DNA of 64,000 nucleotides from Schizochytrium sp. CCTCC M209059 (Eukaryota > Sar > Bigyra > Thraustochytrida > Thraustochytriidae), in assembly GCA_000818945.1 (NCBI GenBank), contig KN805371.1, forward strand, positions 996,334 through 1,060,333, read 5' to 3'. Below the pieces are notes generated by a model, which saw nothing but the letters and a program-made list of their open reading frames with translations, was not told the DNA's origin and did not search any database. The position numbers and the translations under genes are program-made. Position 1 is the first letter of the stretch; each line of letters starts with the position of its first letter. Shown piece by piece: positions 19,601 through 28,403 of the stretch.

Positions 19601-21259
19601 CCATTTATTATTAAACTTCTGTCCGCATGGACGGAAGAGCCGGCAGAGTTCGTCGCGCTGGAACCAGCGTTAGCGGGCTCGCTCGAGCACCGACTCTCTG
19701 TGCTCTCCGACGAGCAACGTGGCGAATTTGGCGGCATGCCCTTCGAGATGTGTCGCTTTTTCGCTGCGGGCATCTTGCTTGGACTCAAACATCTCTACGA
19801 GTTGCGCATCGTGCACAGGGACATCAAGACGGTCAACATTCTCGTTGATCACCACGGCTACCCCAAGCTGGCAGACTTTGGCGTCAGTAAGACCCTGCAG
19901 CACCGCACCTCGCGTACATCAACCTTTGCTGGATCGCCGCGCTTCATGGCGCCCGAACAAGCTGCTCTCGCAAGCGGCAACAGCAGCGGTTATGGTCTCG
20001 GCGTCGACTGGTGGGCTTTTGGCTGTGTCATGTACAAGCTCGCCACGGGAGTTGATTGTTTTTCCGGGAAAGTTGCCGAGCATGAGGACGTCCCACCGCT
20101 GAAACGCTCTGGCACACGCACTTGGAGACAAAGTGTGATTAAGGGAGGTGCCGCGGGCAGCAACGAAGGCGAAGGCACATTGAGCGGCGGAGGCGCGCGC
20201 GAAGCTGCACCCACGAAGTCAAGAAAGAAGCACGACTCGCAAACCGAGAGCTTAGACTCCATCCTGCACGCCATCGTGAGCTTTAGCGATCGTCATCGTT
20301 CGAATTCTTCCCTTAGGCATCGTCGCAACGATCGCTGCCTGGCCATCCTCAGTGACCGGCGGCTCAATGCGCTTGATCCAGCATCCACCAAGGCCTGGCG
20401 TCTCCTGAGCGGCTTCATCGCCGAGCTCTTGCATCCTGACCCCAAGCTGCGACTCGGTGCAAATCATTGGGGCCCGCGCAGTGCGCTGCAACACTCCTTT
20501 TTCCAGGAATTGCGCGAGAAAGACCTCGATGCCCTCGACTTTGACGCTCTCTTCAGTCGTCAGATTCAATCCCCGCTCCACCTGCACCAGGACAGCCTTA
20601 TCGTCGACACTGGGCATCTCCGTAGCATGCACCGACGGATCCGGCACGAGCTCAAACAAGAAAGTAAAAAGAGACGTGGGCCGTCTATGCAAGTAGTGAT
20701 GGAAGACGATGAAATGTCTCTTGTCGGCGACTCGGTGCTTATCAACCGTCGGGTCAGATTGCGGGCTCTGCACACGGGAGGCAAGGCCAAGCTGCTTAGC
20801 AGCACCACTAGCATGAGCGATGGCGATGATGACCTCGATGATGACCTCGATGATGATGGAGAAGGCATTGCCAAACGGCCTTCGGGAAGCGGGGCTGCAG
20901 GTATGTCGCTGCTCACGGCCACCAAAAAGATGCAAAGTCACTCTGTGCAAACCTTGCAAACAGTGGCGTCGGAAATGGAAGAAATTGAGCAGTTCGAACT
21001 CGATGCTGCTCGTGATCATGTGTCAACGGTCGAGGAAGTCGTGTGTCGCTGCTTGGGAACGGTTGACATTGGGGGCTCTCAGCAGCGGCTCCGTGAGGAG
21101 ACCAAACTTCAGAACCGCCGCCGAGCCAAGATCCTTGATCTCAAGCGCCGGACACAGGTCTCTGGCTCGATCGGGGCCGCCATTCTTTACCGCGCGATCT
21201 CGGCCGAGGAACACCACCGCCAGTCCATCTCACAAGACGAGGGAACCCCGCTTATATGA
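16607..21259 (+). CDS. Cyclic-nucleotide-binding-domain AGC protein kinase (PKG-like)
   Basis: A 1550-residue kinase. The N-terminus MGTGIS fits an N-myristoylation signal, suggesting membrane attachment. Three cyclic-nucleotide-binding-like domains follow. The first starts near residue 70 and is split by a ~270-residue acidic, poly-Ser and poly-Arg insert before its second half near 400. The second spans about 465-560 and the third about 690-840. The AGC kinase domain (about 940-1325) has the VxK lysine (CVVKS), HRDIKTVN, DFG and GSPRFMAPEQ, and ends with SPLHL. Its glycine-rich loop is not recognisable. A large insert lies after GVDWWAFGC, and the C-tail is long and acidic. Three regulatory domains plus a kinase recall protist PKGs, but the phosphate-binding cassettes lack the usual FGE...PRxA residues, so cyclic-nucleotide control is doubtful. 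Start: ATG at 16607. Confidence 0.85.
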   Translation: MGTGISRSNDQEPEGDQALWERRVSNGLELSSEIVSQQGQEVLSDGQQRSLQKLKEVSGQEARKQFKIALKHSNLFSKANNELVEELFNEASVLFVKRGDKILEKGTIGQVMFVVVKGAVTAIKDDSSRTRHRAHRDQDQAAVVSKFHTLIAADAGRKSANDGDSSLSSDTSSSSSSSSSSSSDSSDPDSDSDSHSGTDEEVNDRSQREREQQQQHRRRRRRRRRRRHSRPRDRKLRDCQAEILRIDKSDDEDDHGEKEVALPDEDDDSRAEGDDSEYSNEDTDPIARRGIFRGMFSMRRMNTLGRQATSIEERSGPSQRSMSTRSTTVSRFTTSHGPESKRFPSEGHGSDESPFSSRTGTKSDVLNAIETVEDTEYGRTHTGFGSSVISALNSHSSRTLGPGRAFGTHCVLLNTPHSWTVSAKRDTLLLAIHSAQFQEATQRVSQRNRLRQSRAERMPWLQRFPFLHNLDSSSLARFAEILSPRLFGPGETVCDVGKPLEGMYIVLSGTLAMRDLSGEEVSWFRQGDCVGRGIFLLASDKLMSRSKTVALRNGLEVCVSGEEHVECLFLNWQEILYRSQSSAASPPALEDLLESKDTDDSDSGTRIGKVGQTGAYMVDDDDDDEKEHSGGNSDNNCDDEEDESNIGTNREDGEEEDEIERRTRESFMVQNRSLVEISAEVSDSLARDMLQSCSLFGLLSIAEIGALVDNFELCIAADNEVILSEGDSTSADDALYMVLHGVVELSGQVSSLPESGPFHGSLSRESSREMSWRASLAVRRARNQHGLSFDSMDGASSPLSMPLVHETEKVLLLDGDTFGEDCLDQQPDDVHMVTCRARGAVVCARFSRKLLKKEGVLDKIRRIYVGEPQQPASEKRKSSVSSAGGRRRVWRRLAAMSLAKSFSMSNNFLLLHELLEFESTDDGTMQARRRSLKQTINKSNLKVVSRLHETWTTNVFLAMHTPTIQLCVVKSTNVDRAYKSGMGKYVLAEQTILSQLESPFIIKLLSAWTEEPAEFVALEPALAGSLEHRLSVLSDEQRGEFGGMPFEMCRFFAAGILLGLKHLYELRIVHRDIKTVNILVDHHGYPKLADFGVSKTLQHRTSRTSTFAGSPRFMAPEQAALASGNSSGYGLGVDWWAFGCVMYKLATGVDCFSGKVAEHEDVPPLKRSGTRTWRQSVIKGGAAGSNEGEGTLSGGGAREAAPTKSRKKHDSQTESLDSILHAIVSFSDRHRSNSSLRHRRNDRCLAILSDRRLNALDPASTKAWRLLSGFIAELLHPDPKLRLGANHWGPRSALQHSFFQELREKDLDALDFDALFSRQIQSPLHLHQDSLIVDTGHLRSMHRRIRHELKQESKKRRGPSMQVVMEDDEMSLVGDSVLINRRVRLRALHTGGKAKLLSSTTSMSDGDDDLDDDLDDDGEGIAKRPSGSGAAGMSLLTATKKMQSHSVQTLQTVASEMEEIEQFELDAARDHVSTVEEVVCRCLGTVDIGGSQQRLREETKLQNRRRAKILDLKRRTQVSGSIGAAILYRAISAEEHHRQSISQDEGTPLI

Positions 21260-21431
21260 TCCTTATTCTACTCTACGTATATACGTTAATTATGTTTTTT
21301 CTCTTCATTTTTTCACTTTCTCGTGCCTTCTTCTACTTTCCGTCTTCACTTCCTCCCGGCGGGTCCTGAGAGAAAAGAAAAGTAGCTCCGGCGGCAAAGG
21401 GACATTCATATTGCCGGATCGAGCCTCCCGA

Positions 21432-24400
21432 TCAGCTCTCGTTCATCATTGCCTCGAGGCGCGCCTCAACATCTTTAAATACAGGGCGCTGCGCAGCATC
21501 TGTTGCCCAGCACTCGCGAATGAGCTTGCTCATCGATGCGGGAAGGCTCGCTGGCATGCGCGGACGCAAACCCTCGCGTGCGACTTGGTACAAGACTTGC
21601 GTTGCATGCATTTTCGGGTAAGGCTGCCGTCGGGCATAAATTTGCCAGAGGACGACCGCAAAGGAGTAGACGTCTGCCTTGGCCGAGTAGCCGTCCTCGC
21701 GAGAGATAATGACCTCGGGGGCCACCCACGATGCAGTACCCACAAAAGAGCGCACCGACTGCGTCTCAAGCTTGAAGCGAGCGAGTCCAAAGTCGCAGAC
21801 CTTTACAGTCAGGTCCGGCATGGAAACAAGCAGATTTGACGTCTTAATGTCCCGATGAAGAATTTGTGGAACCGATTCGTGGAGTACACGGATGCCTCGG
21901 GCTGCCCCGAGTGCGAGCTTGATGCGCCACTGAGGGTCAAGGTCGTCAAGATCCCAGGCGTTTCGTGACCCCGCAGCACGCTTTGCGCGGCCTCCTCGTC
22001 GCACCGTTATGTTGGCGTTCGCCACGGCGTTTTCATTCGTGCCATGTCGCAACGGCGGAGGTCGGGCCACGTTGCCGCCAGCAGCGTCCTTGCGCAGCAG
22101 AAGCTCCAGCATGGACCCTGTGGCGACCAGCTCCATGACGAGGCAAATATTTTTGGGCTGTGAGCTCATTCCAAAAAAGGACACCAAATTCTCGTGGGAG
22201 GGGAGACCGCGCATGACTTGGGCCTCGCGACGAAAGTCCAACAATGCGCGTGCGCTCAATGAAGATGTTGTGTGGAACGTCTTGATTGCGACGCGCTGAC
22301 CATGAAAGACACCTTCGTGCACTTCACCAAAGGAACCACGTCCAATGCAGTTTCCAAAGACGAGATCAGCGGGATCAATTTCCCAGGCGCCGTCATTCTG
22401 AGCCTGAGCCATGCGGGTCTTCTCGTCCGTCTCAAAAGCTTGCTGCCCGTATCCGCCCATGAGCGAACCATCAGTATCCAAAAAGGAGAGCTCGCTGTTC
22501 TCCATCAACGCACCACCTCGCCTGGCGAGGTTATTGTTGTTCTCCTTGTTGTGGGGGGTGCTTTTGTCGTTATTGCTGCCGCGAGCCAGAGCCTTAGTAT
22601 TAGTAGTCGACGTTGCTCCCCGAGCGTCGCCCGGATCTGCGTCGAGCGGCCCCGACAAAAGCGGAACCTGGGCTTCGAGCGACGCCAACAATTGCGGAAG
22701 AAACTCTTGCCACATGCGTGACTGCTGTCGCGCGTGCTCAATCTGGTGTTCGACAAAGGTCGTCATATGGCTAACGATTTCTTGCTTGTTTCGGCCCGAC
22801 AGCCAATTTGCCTCAAGTGAAGCGTCGGCGCGTGTGCTCTTGATTTTCTCCTCGAGCGTCTCGACGCCATGGCGCGTAGCGCTGGCGGACTGCGCTCCAG
22901 TTTTCGCATTGTGCTCAGCATTGTCATCGTCATCGACATTAGCCTGGGCTCCGCGTCGCGTGCTGCCTGGAGACTGATTCTCGGCAAGATTGACGGCTGT
23001 ATTAATGCCTAAACGCGCACCGTCCAAGAGCGACTGCTTGGCGCGTACAGAGCGCTGCAAGAGAACCACCGAGTGCGCTCGGTTCTCGAACCAGGCCGTA
23101 GCTTCTTGAAGAGAGCGTTGCCACTCTTTTAACTGCATCTTGGTCTCCATGTGCCGAATACTCGCAGCGCGGTTGGCCGTCGCTGCGACAATGTCCATGC
23201 GCGAGAGAGAAGAAAGAAGTTCAACAACAGCCATGGCTGAGTACGGCAGTGGCAGACGATCGCTCGTGAGAGGCACCTCGGAGAAAACATTAGTTGCTGA
23301 CTCGTTGACTGGTGCATCGGCACCTACCGCGTGCAAGAGCTCTTGAAAGCGGCGCGGATCGTTAGCAAGCGTACGGATTTCTGGAAGTTCCGTGGCAGCA
23401 AGAAACTTGCAGGCTTTGGCTCTGTCTTCCTGGAGCGCAGCCTGTTTCACAAAACATGTGGCAAGCCCCTCCATACGTTTGTAGCACTTGCGAAGCGCGC
23501 GTTGAAAGTCACGACCGAGGATCACGCGCACATCTCCGTCTCGGCGACGCGTACCTCCAGAAAGCAGCAACCGGTCAAGTGTCTCGAGGTCAACGCTGGG
23601 GCGCTTCGACATCGTAGCGCCGTCTTGAAGAACGATGGCGGGCTTGTCGGTTTTGGGGTCGAAGGGTGCGCTGGCAGAGGCAGCTGCCCATTCTGCAGAC
23701 CTTCGTCTGCGGGACCTCTTTTCAGCGGCGCGCTGTGGAGTACGCGCGTAATAGTCTGGCTTGGCCTGGTCGAGTGGGCATCGCTTGAAAAATGCTTGCA
23801 GAGCCTCAGCCTTGTGGAGAACGGGGTGCACAGCCGCAATGGCGAGAAAGTGCTCGAGGGCGTGCATGCGCGCTTCGAGAAAGGTTTCATTGAAGCGACC
23901 GAGAAATCGTTTACGCGGCAAGGGCGGGACGACACTTTCATCCCCGTGCCACTGCTCGAGCTCCTCTCTGAGCCAGGCAAAATCACTGTACCGGCGAAGC
24001 ACCTCGAAACCTGGCAGACCCTCGCCCCCCTCGACCAGGACGCGGAAGCTAGTGAACGAACGCAGGCCAAAGATGGCGCCTGGAACGGTCTGCTCGGCGA
24101 CTTCGAGGCGAATACCGCAGGCGAGGCCGTTGCGTCTTGCCCCGCCCTCTGTGTCAAAGTGAGGGTCTACAAACTCTTTGGCCACGAAGAGGATTTGCAC
24201 AGCACCATCAAAACCAATCATGGCACGACGTAAAAGGGGTTTATCAGAACTTAGCGTCTTGCTCGAGGATACATGCAGGCTCCACTGAACAACCTCTTTA
24301 AGGTTTTCGAGCTTTTGCGGAAGAATTGCGGTGCCCACGCGCTCCACAATGTCATGCCAGGTCCCACCGCGCGTCCCAAAATTGCGCACCTCCGTGACAG

Positions 24401-25283
24401 TCTCGCTGAGAACCTTGTCGCGTGTACTTGCGAGCAGGCTGACTTGTGCGCAAGCAGCTTGCATTTTCCTTTCGATAGTAGCAATCGGCCCCGCGATACC
24501 GGCGGTGGCGTTGAATTTTGCGTAAGCGGACGAAAGGGTGGGTATTTCGCTAACCACGGATCTTTTCGCAAGAGTAGGTGGGCTGAAGAACCCGTGAGGG
24601 AGTACGGCAAAGCCAACGGGCTCAGCGGGGGACACACCGAGGAACGACGCGCGAAAGCAAACCTCGCAGATGCAGTGCACGAGCGCGTCACGAAAAGCAG
24701 CAACTCGTGTGCTCTGCGAATAATCACCTCCAAGAACTTGCCAGGCGCCAAGCGTATTCTTACCGCAAAGAAAGCAAAGGCGGCACCGTTCCTCTGCCGT
24801 GGCCGCGAGGAATTCGTCGGCGTGGACGTAGATGACTTTTGCGTCGGAACCGGGTGGGGCCGGCAGGCGAACGATAGGCTTGCCGTGGAGCTCTTGTCGC
24901 CGGGAGCAGACACGGGTCGACTGGACGCTAAGTGCCTTAGCCACGGCCTTGGCTGCGTCAGACCCTGCTGCGACGCCGAGTTCTTCGAGCACTTGCTTCG
25001 AGGTGCAGCCAACGTCAGCGAACTGTCGCACAATGTCCACGACACGAGCCGCGGCGACGACCGAGAGTCCCTTGGCACTTCCGCCTTCAACCTGTTGCTG
25101 CTGCTGCAGCAGTAGCTTCTTGTTTGGCCTTGTGCTCGCTGCGCTCGAGGTCGTCGTCTCTGGGCTCGCAAGGTTCGACGCCCTGCGTGCAGTGTTGGCC
25201 GGCGTCACAGGCACGGGCGCGGGGCCGCGGTACTTGAGCGTGCCGCCGGCGGAGGGGCGGGACCTGCTCTCGGCGTCGCGCAT
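21432..25283 (-). CDS. PX-domain / BAR-like / TKL protein kinase fusion
   Basis: A 1283-residue multidomain protein. A Cys-rich possible zinc site lies near residues 160-210 (RCRLCFLCG and later CICEVC). A PX domain spans about 400-500 (RRYSDFAWLREEL, PPLPRKRFLGRF, LEHFL), predicted to bind phosphoinositides on endosomes. Residues about 595-865 are helical, with BAR-like spacing as in sorting nexins. A complete TKL-type kinase domain spans about 970-1283: GRGSFGEV, VAIK, HRDIKTSNLL, DFGLAR, GTASWVAPEV and DVYSFAVVLWQI. All catalytic residues are present. It probably links membrane curvature or lipid sensing to phosphorylation. The frame continues upstream only to a GTG, so the ATG at 25283 is used. 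It is tail to tail with the AGC kinase and head to head with the P2X-like gene. Confidence 0.85.
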   Translation of the reverse strand: MRDAESRSRPSAGGTLKYRGPAPVPVTPANTARRASNLASPETTTSSAASTRPNKKLLLQQQQQVEGGSAKGLSVVAAARVVDIVRQFADVGCTSKQVLEELGVAAGSDAAKAVAKALSVQSTRVCSRRQELHGKPIVRLPAPPGSDAKVIYVHADEFLAATAEERCRLCFLCGKNTLGAWQVLGGDYSQSTRVAAFRDALVHCICEVCFRASFLGVSPAEPVGFAVLPHGFFSPPTLAKRSVVSEIPTLSSAYAKFNATAGIAGPIATIERKMQAACAQVSLLASTRDKVLSETVTEVRNFGTRGGTWHDIVERVGTAILPQKLENLKEVVQWSLHVSSSKTLSSDKPLLRRAMIGFDGAVQILFVAKEFVDPHFDTEGGARRNGLACGIRLEVAEQTVPGAIFGLRSFTSFRVLVEGGEGLPGFEVLRRYSDFAWLREELEQWHGDESVVPPLPRKRFLGRFNETFLEARMHALEHFLAIAAVHPVLHKAEALQAFFKRCPLDQAKPDYYARTPQRAAEKRSRRRRSAEWAAASASAPFDPKTDKPAIVLQDGATMSKRPSVDLETLDRLLLSGGTRRRDGDVRVILGRDFQRALRKCYKRMEGLATCFVKQAALQEDRAKACKFLAATELPEIRTLANDPRRFQELLHAVGADAPVNESATNVFSEVPLTSDRLPLPYSAMAVVELLSSLSRMDIVAATANRAASIRHMETKMQLKEWQRSLQEATAWFENRAHSVVLLQRSVRAKQSLLDGARLGINTAVNLAENQSPGSTRRGAQANVDDDDNAEHNAKTGAQSASATRHGVETLEEKIKSTRADASLEANWLSGRNKQEIVSHMTTFVEHQIEHARQQSRMWQEFLPQLLASLEAQVPLLSGPLDADPGDARGATSTTNTKALARGSNNDKSTPHNKENNNNLARRGGALMENSELSFLDTDGSLMGGYGQQAFETDEKTRMAQAQNDGAWEIDPADLVFGNCIGRGSFGEVHEGVFHGQRVAIKTFHTTSSLSARALLDFRREAQVMRGLPSHENLVSFFGMSSQPKNICLVMELVATGSMLELLLRKDAAGGNVARPPPLRHGTNENAVANANITVRRGGRAKRAAGSRNAWDLDDLDPQWRIKLALGAARGIRVLHESVPQILHRDIKTSNLLVSMPDLTVKVCDFGLARFKLETQSVRSFVGTASWVAPEVIISREDGYSAKADVYSFAVVLWQIYARRQPYPKMHATQVLYQVAREGLRPRMPASLPASMSKLIRECWATDAAQRPVFKDVEARLEAMMNES

Positions 25284-26068
25284 CGCTCGCCGCGCCGCCG
25301 CCGCTGCCACCGCTGCCACCGCTGCCTCGCCGCAGGTTTTTGTCTTGCTTCTGCTCGGCTCGCTCAAGAGGCCCGACGATCGCACGGTTTCTTTGGCCCA
25401 CTTTGCTTTGGACCCTTTTCCGTTACGTTTTGGGCGGTGATCACGAGTGAGTGAGTGAGTGAGTGAGTGAGTGAGTGAGGCCGCCGCCGCCGATTTTCCT
25501 GTTAGAGTGGAGAAAAGGTGTCAGTGCGGTCACCGTGGCGAATTGGTATACTGGTATATGAGCAGGGGACCCTGACCTGCTCAGTTTGTCTGTGCACAGT
25601 GGTGGCACCGGCACTTACTTTGAATGATTCCCAGCAGTTAGGCCAGACCTAGCCTCAAATTTGCAGACGCGATGACATGGAGCAGCCGTGCTAATTACAG
25701 TGAGAGTGGCAATGGTTCACAGTTTTTCGAAGCTGGCGCGGATCACCAAAGCTCTGGACATGCTTGACGATCTTCTGCCATACAGATAATTACTGGAGAT
25801 TCCGGTAGAACTTAGTCCGGCGCAGAGGCTCTTTGTGAAAAATTTGGCAGGTGGCACGTGGACTGTAAGACAAGGCTCTCCCTTTGGTCCGTTGGGGAGA
25901 TAGAAGGCACACAGTGGAATGCATACAGCGTAAACCGACTTCAGGCTTTTTCTATACTCGCAATCAACAAAACAACGAATCTTTCATGTGCTGGCAGGGT
26001 GTATGTACACGCATATAAGATGGTACGAGGGGCGATCGTCCAAGTAAAGCAGCTTTGGGCAAATCAAG
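25284..26068. other. Divergent spacer with (GTGA)n repeat
   Basis: Promoter region shared by the PX-kinase gene and the P2X-like gene. A GTGA tetranucleotide array (about 25445-25479) lies near the kinase side. The P2X-proximal half is AT-richer. No gene is supported. Confidence 0.6.
25445..25479. repeat. (GTGA)n tetranucleotide repeat
   Basis: About nine tandem copies of GTGA/AGTG in the divergent spacer upstream of the PX-kinase gene. Confidence 0.9.
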
Positions 26069-27233
26069 ATGGGGCACATCTCCTCGGCACTGTCGAAGGG
26101 CGCATGGTGGGTCTTGCGCCACTCGATCCGGCACAAAACGGCCTCCTTTATCGTCGTCGAGAATGTTAAGGTGGGCATTGTCCTGAGACTCGCGCAACTA
26201 GCAGTCTTTCTGTACATGTCGTGGTCGCTGTTGGGAAACAAATCGTACTTTCGGTACGAAGTGCCGCATGGTCATGCCAATGTTTGGATGACGGGCTTTG
26301 CCAACCCTGCTGAAGGATATCCCCTTTATTGCGAGAACGATCAGTATGATTATTACTATAGCGACGATTTCGTGTACTTAAACAATAGCTGCCGTGAGTT
26401 CGCTCTTGGCGAGGCTATGGAAAAGCTTCCGGATGGTGGCATTTTTCTTCTTACGTACGTGCAAGAAACATGGCTTGACTACAAAGGTTGCGATGCGGCA
26501 TCTCAGATTTGTGAGAGCAAAAACACGAGATCCGCCAATTACTTTGTACCCGCAAACGATGGTGCTGTCATTTGGTTCGACCATGTGCTGACAACATCGT
26601 TCATAAGTATAAAAGATGCTGCTCTCGAACTGCTGGATAAGGATGGAAACAGCATTGCAGAATTCGCCGCCGGGGAGCCAGTTCGTTTGACTCTCGTCGA
26701 GGCATTGCAAGCCGCCGGCATCGACGGTCTTGACGCGGAGAACGACCAGGCTTCAATCGAGGGCTCCAGAGGCTTTGCGCCTTTCCGTCTCACTGGTGTG
26801 AAGCTAACTTTCCACATTACCTACCACAATCTACAAACATGGACAGGGGAAGAAATTCTCGGGACTCTTGAGGTCCAGCTTGTGAATACCGGCTGGGGCG
26901 GTACAGGACCAAAAATAGACTTTGGGGCTCCGCGACTTTCAGGCGCGTGATCGATATGGTTATGGTCTTTTTGCCAAAGTAGACTTTTCAGGCGAGATTG
27001 GCCAGCCCGACTTCGTGACAGCAATCAATGCTATTGTCACGTACAGTGTCATGTTCGCACTGGCCGGTCTTGTTGCAGATTTTGCCGCAGAATTGACGCC
27101 TGAAGTCGCAGCAAAGTTCCTAGATCGAAAACGTGCGCCTCTTGACCGAACGCCTCCCCGACCCCCAAATGGCCAAGGATGGTCGAAGGCTTCCATTCTC
27201 CCCGAGCCTGCGCCAACAAGACAAAGTGAATGA
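26069..27233 (+). CDS. P2RX-like: P2X-type ligand-gated cation channel, with an apparent one-base frameshift
   Basis: Two reading frames together give a ~387-residue protein with the P2X plan: short cytosolic N-terminus, TM1, a ~250-residue extracellular domain, TM2 and a short tail. Frame 1 (26069 to about 26926) contains the P2X-like N-terminal block NVKVGIVLRLAQL. Frame 2 (about 26926-27233) contains the C-terminal block with GYGLFAKVDF, GEIGQPDF and a second membrane segment. The switch falls at a run of four G (26924-26927). Removing one G joins the frames with no gap, so this is either a sequencing error or a recent mutation. The lysine pair that contacts ATP in animal P2X (KxKG after TM1) is not present at the matching place (VWMTG). 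P2X channels open to cations on binding extracellular ATP. The family is fairly sure; the ligand is not. Confidence 0.72.
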
Positions 27234-27911
27234 AGGCCAGCATAACCTTTTTCACTTTAGCAAAGGTCCAGATGGTGCTAATTTCACGTTCAAACTTGTC
27301 TCGAAACGAGCCCTCAAATGCAATTTCCAAATGACCCTCCGAATGAGCCTTGATATTAACATTCGCGCTCACTTCTGAGCAAAGTCTCGGACTTTCAATT
27401 GGGTGCGATGTCCTCAAAAACCAGCCACCAGCCAGCCTTTAGCAATTTTGTTGCGCTACTTTCAGGTGCTCATGGTGGGACGCGAACTCAAAAGAACCAA
27501 TAACCTGTGGGAAAAAATAAATGGTAGCATGAATCCTGAGTATAAAATCACGTGAGCAATTTGTTCTTTTTTTTTTCTTTTTTTTTCATTTGTCTATTTT
27601 CTACAAAAGGAGGCCAAGGCAATGGTGCAGAGGATGTCGGAGAGAAACATCTCACCATTCGAAATGGCTCCTTGGAATCAACATCGAAACAAATGTTACG
27701 CAAGCTGGGCTAGTTCATTTAGGAGAAAGGGCTGGCTCGTCAGCGAAGTCATGTGACCAATAAGCCCCCCTTTCAACTTGCCAGCAAGCTAGCCAGCCAG
27801 TCAGTCAGCCGGCTGGCTTGCCACCCCCAGCTTGCCACTCCATCCAGCTTGCCACCCAGCTTGCCAGCAGCCAGTCAATTGATTTGCCAGGCACATTCAC
27901 CTTTAACTCAA
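27234..27911. other. Convergent 3' spacer with AGCTTGCCA repeats
   Basis: A spacer between the P2X-like gene (+) and a small coiled-coil gene (-). It holds poly-T tracts (about 27568-27588) and, at about 27778-27870, several copies of the unit AGCTTGCCA and related CAGC-rich words. No gene is supported. Confidence 0.6.
27778..27870. repeat. Short interspersed AGCTTGCCA-type repeat cluster
   Basis: Four or five copies of the core CTTGCCA, most preceded by AG or CAG, occur in about 90 bases, together with the palindromic CAGCCGGCTG. It is non-coding. Confidence 0.6.
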
Positions 27912-28403
27912 TCAATTCGGGCGCGACGTCAGCTCCTGCTCAAGCACGACGAGGTTTGAGTGGAGTTTGCGACGCTGAGACTCTTTCGTTTTGACTTGTT
28001 CGTCGAGCTCGGCGAGCTTTTGATTGAGCTCGGGGCCCTCCATGTTTTTGCTGCCCACCAGCAAACTTAGGCCCGTGGCACCAGTTCGCTCGAGCTCGCC
28101 TTCAAGCTTGCGTATCTCGCGCATCGCTTCGTGACCGAGCTGCGCTGCGTTCTTGCTCGAGATATGACTGCGTCCGTGCGTTCCAGGCGCACCACCACGC
28201 CACGCCGCGCGTTAGTTGGGATGTTCAACATGTTTCTCTCACCGGTCGTTGTCCGCGCCGCTCGCAAGGCAAGCCCGTGAAGGCTGTCGCGCGCGCGCGC
28301 GCTCTTCTCCTCTTGCTTACAGTGCTGCAAAGAAGGCTTCCCCGCTGGTCTCGACGCGCTGCAGCGCAGCGTCCAGCGCGGCCGCTTCGTCAAAGCCGCT
28401 CAT
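27912..28403 (-). CDS. Small coiled-coil protein, two exons
   Basis: A spliced gene: exon 1 is complement 28321-28403 (starts MSGFDEAAALDAALQ) and exon 2 is complement 27912-28167. Splicing at GTAAGC and GCAG joins the frames in phase (CT plus T) and gives 112 residues. The intron has a consensus CTAAC branch site. The protein is helical throughout: exon 2 carries MREIRKLEGELERTG and ends in a coiled coil (KLAELDEQVKTKESQRRKLHSNL). I do not recognise the family; small helical subunits of trafficking or centrosomal complexes look like this. It is the only confidently spliced gene in the window. The splice model is inferred from sequence signals. Confidence 0.6.
28168..28320 (-). other. Spliceosomal intron (153 nt)
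   Basis: Minus-strand donor GTAAGC (from 28320), branch-like CCCAACTAACGCG and acceptor GACGCAG (ending at 28168). Removal keeps the coiled-coil frame open, while read-through of exon 1 does not reach the exon 2 frame. Confidence 0.65.
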
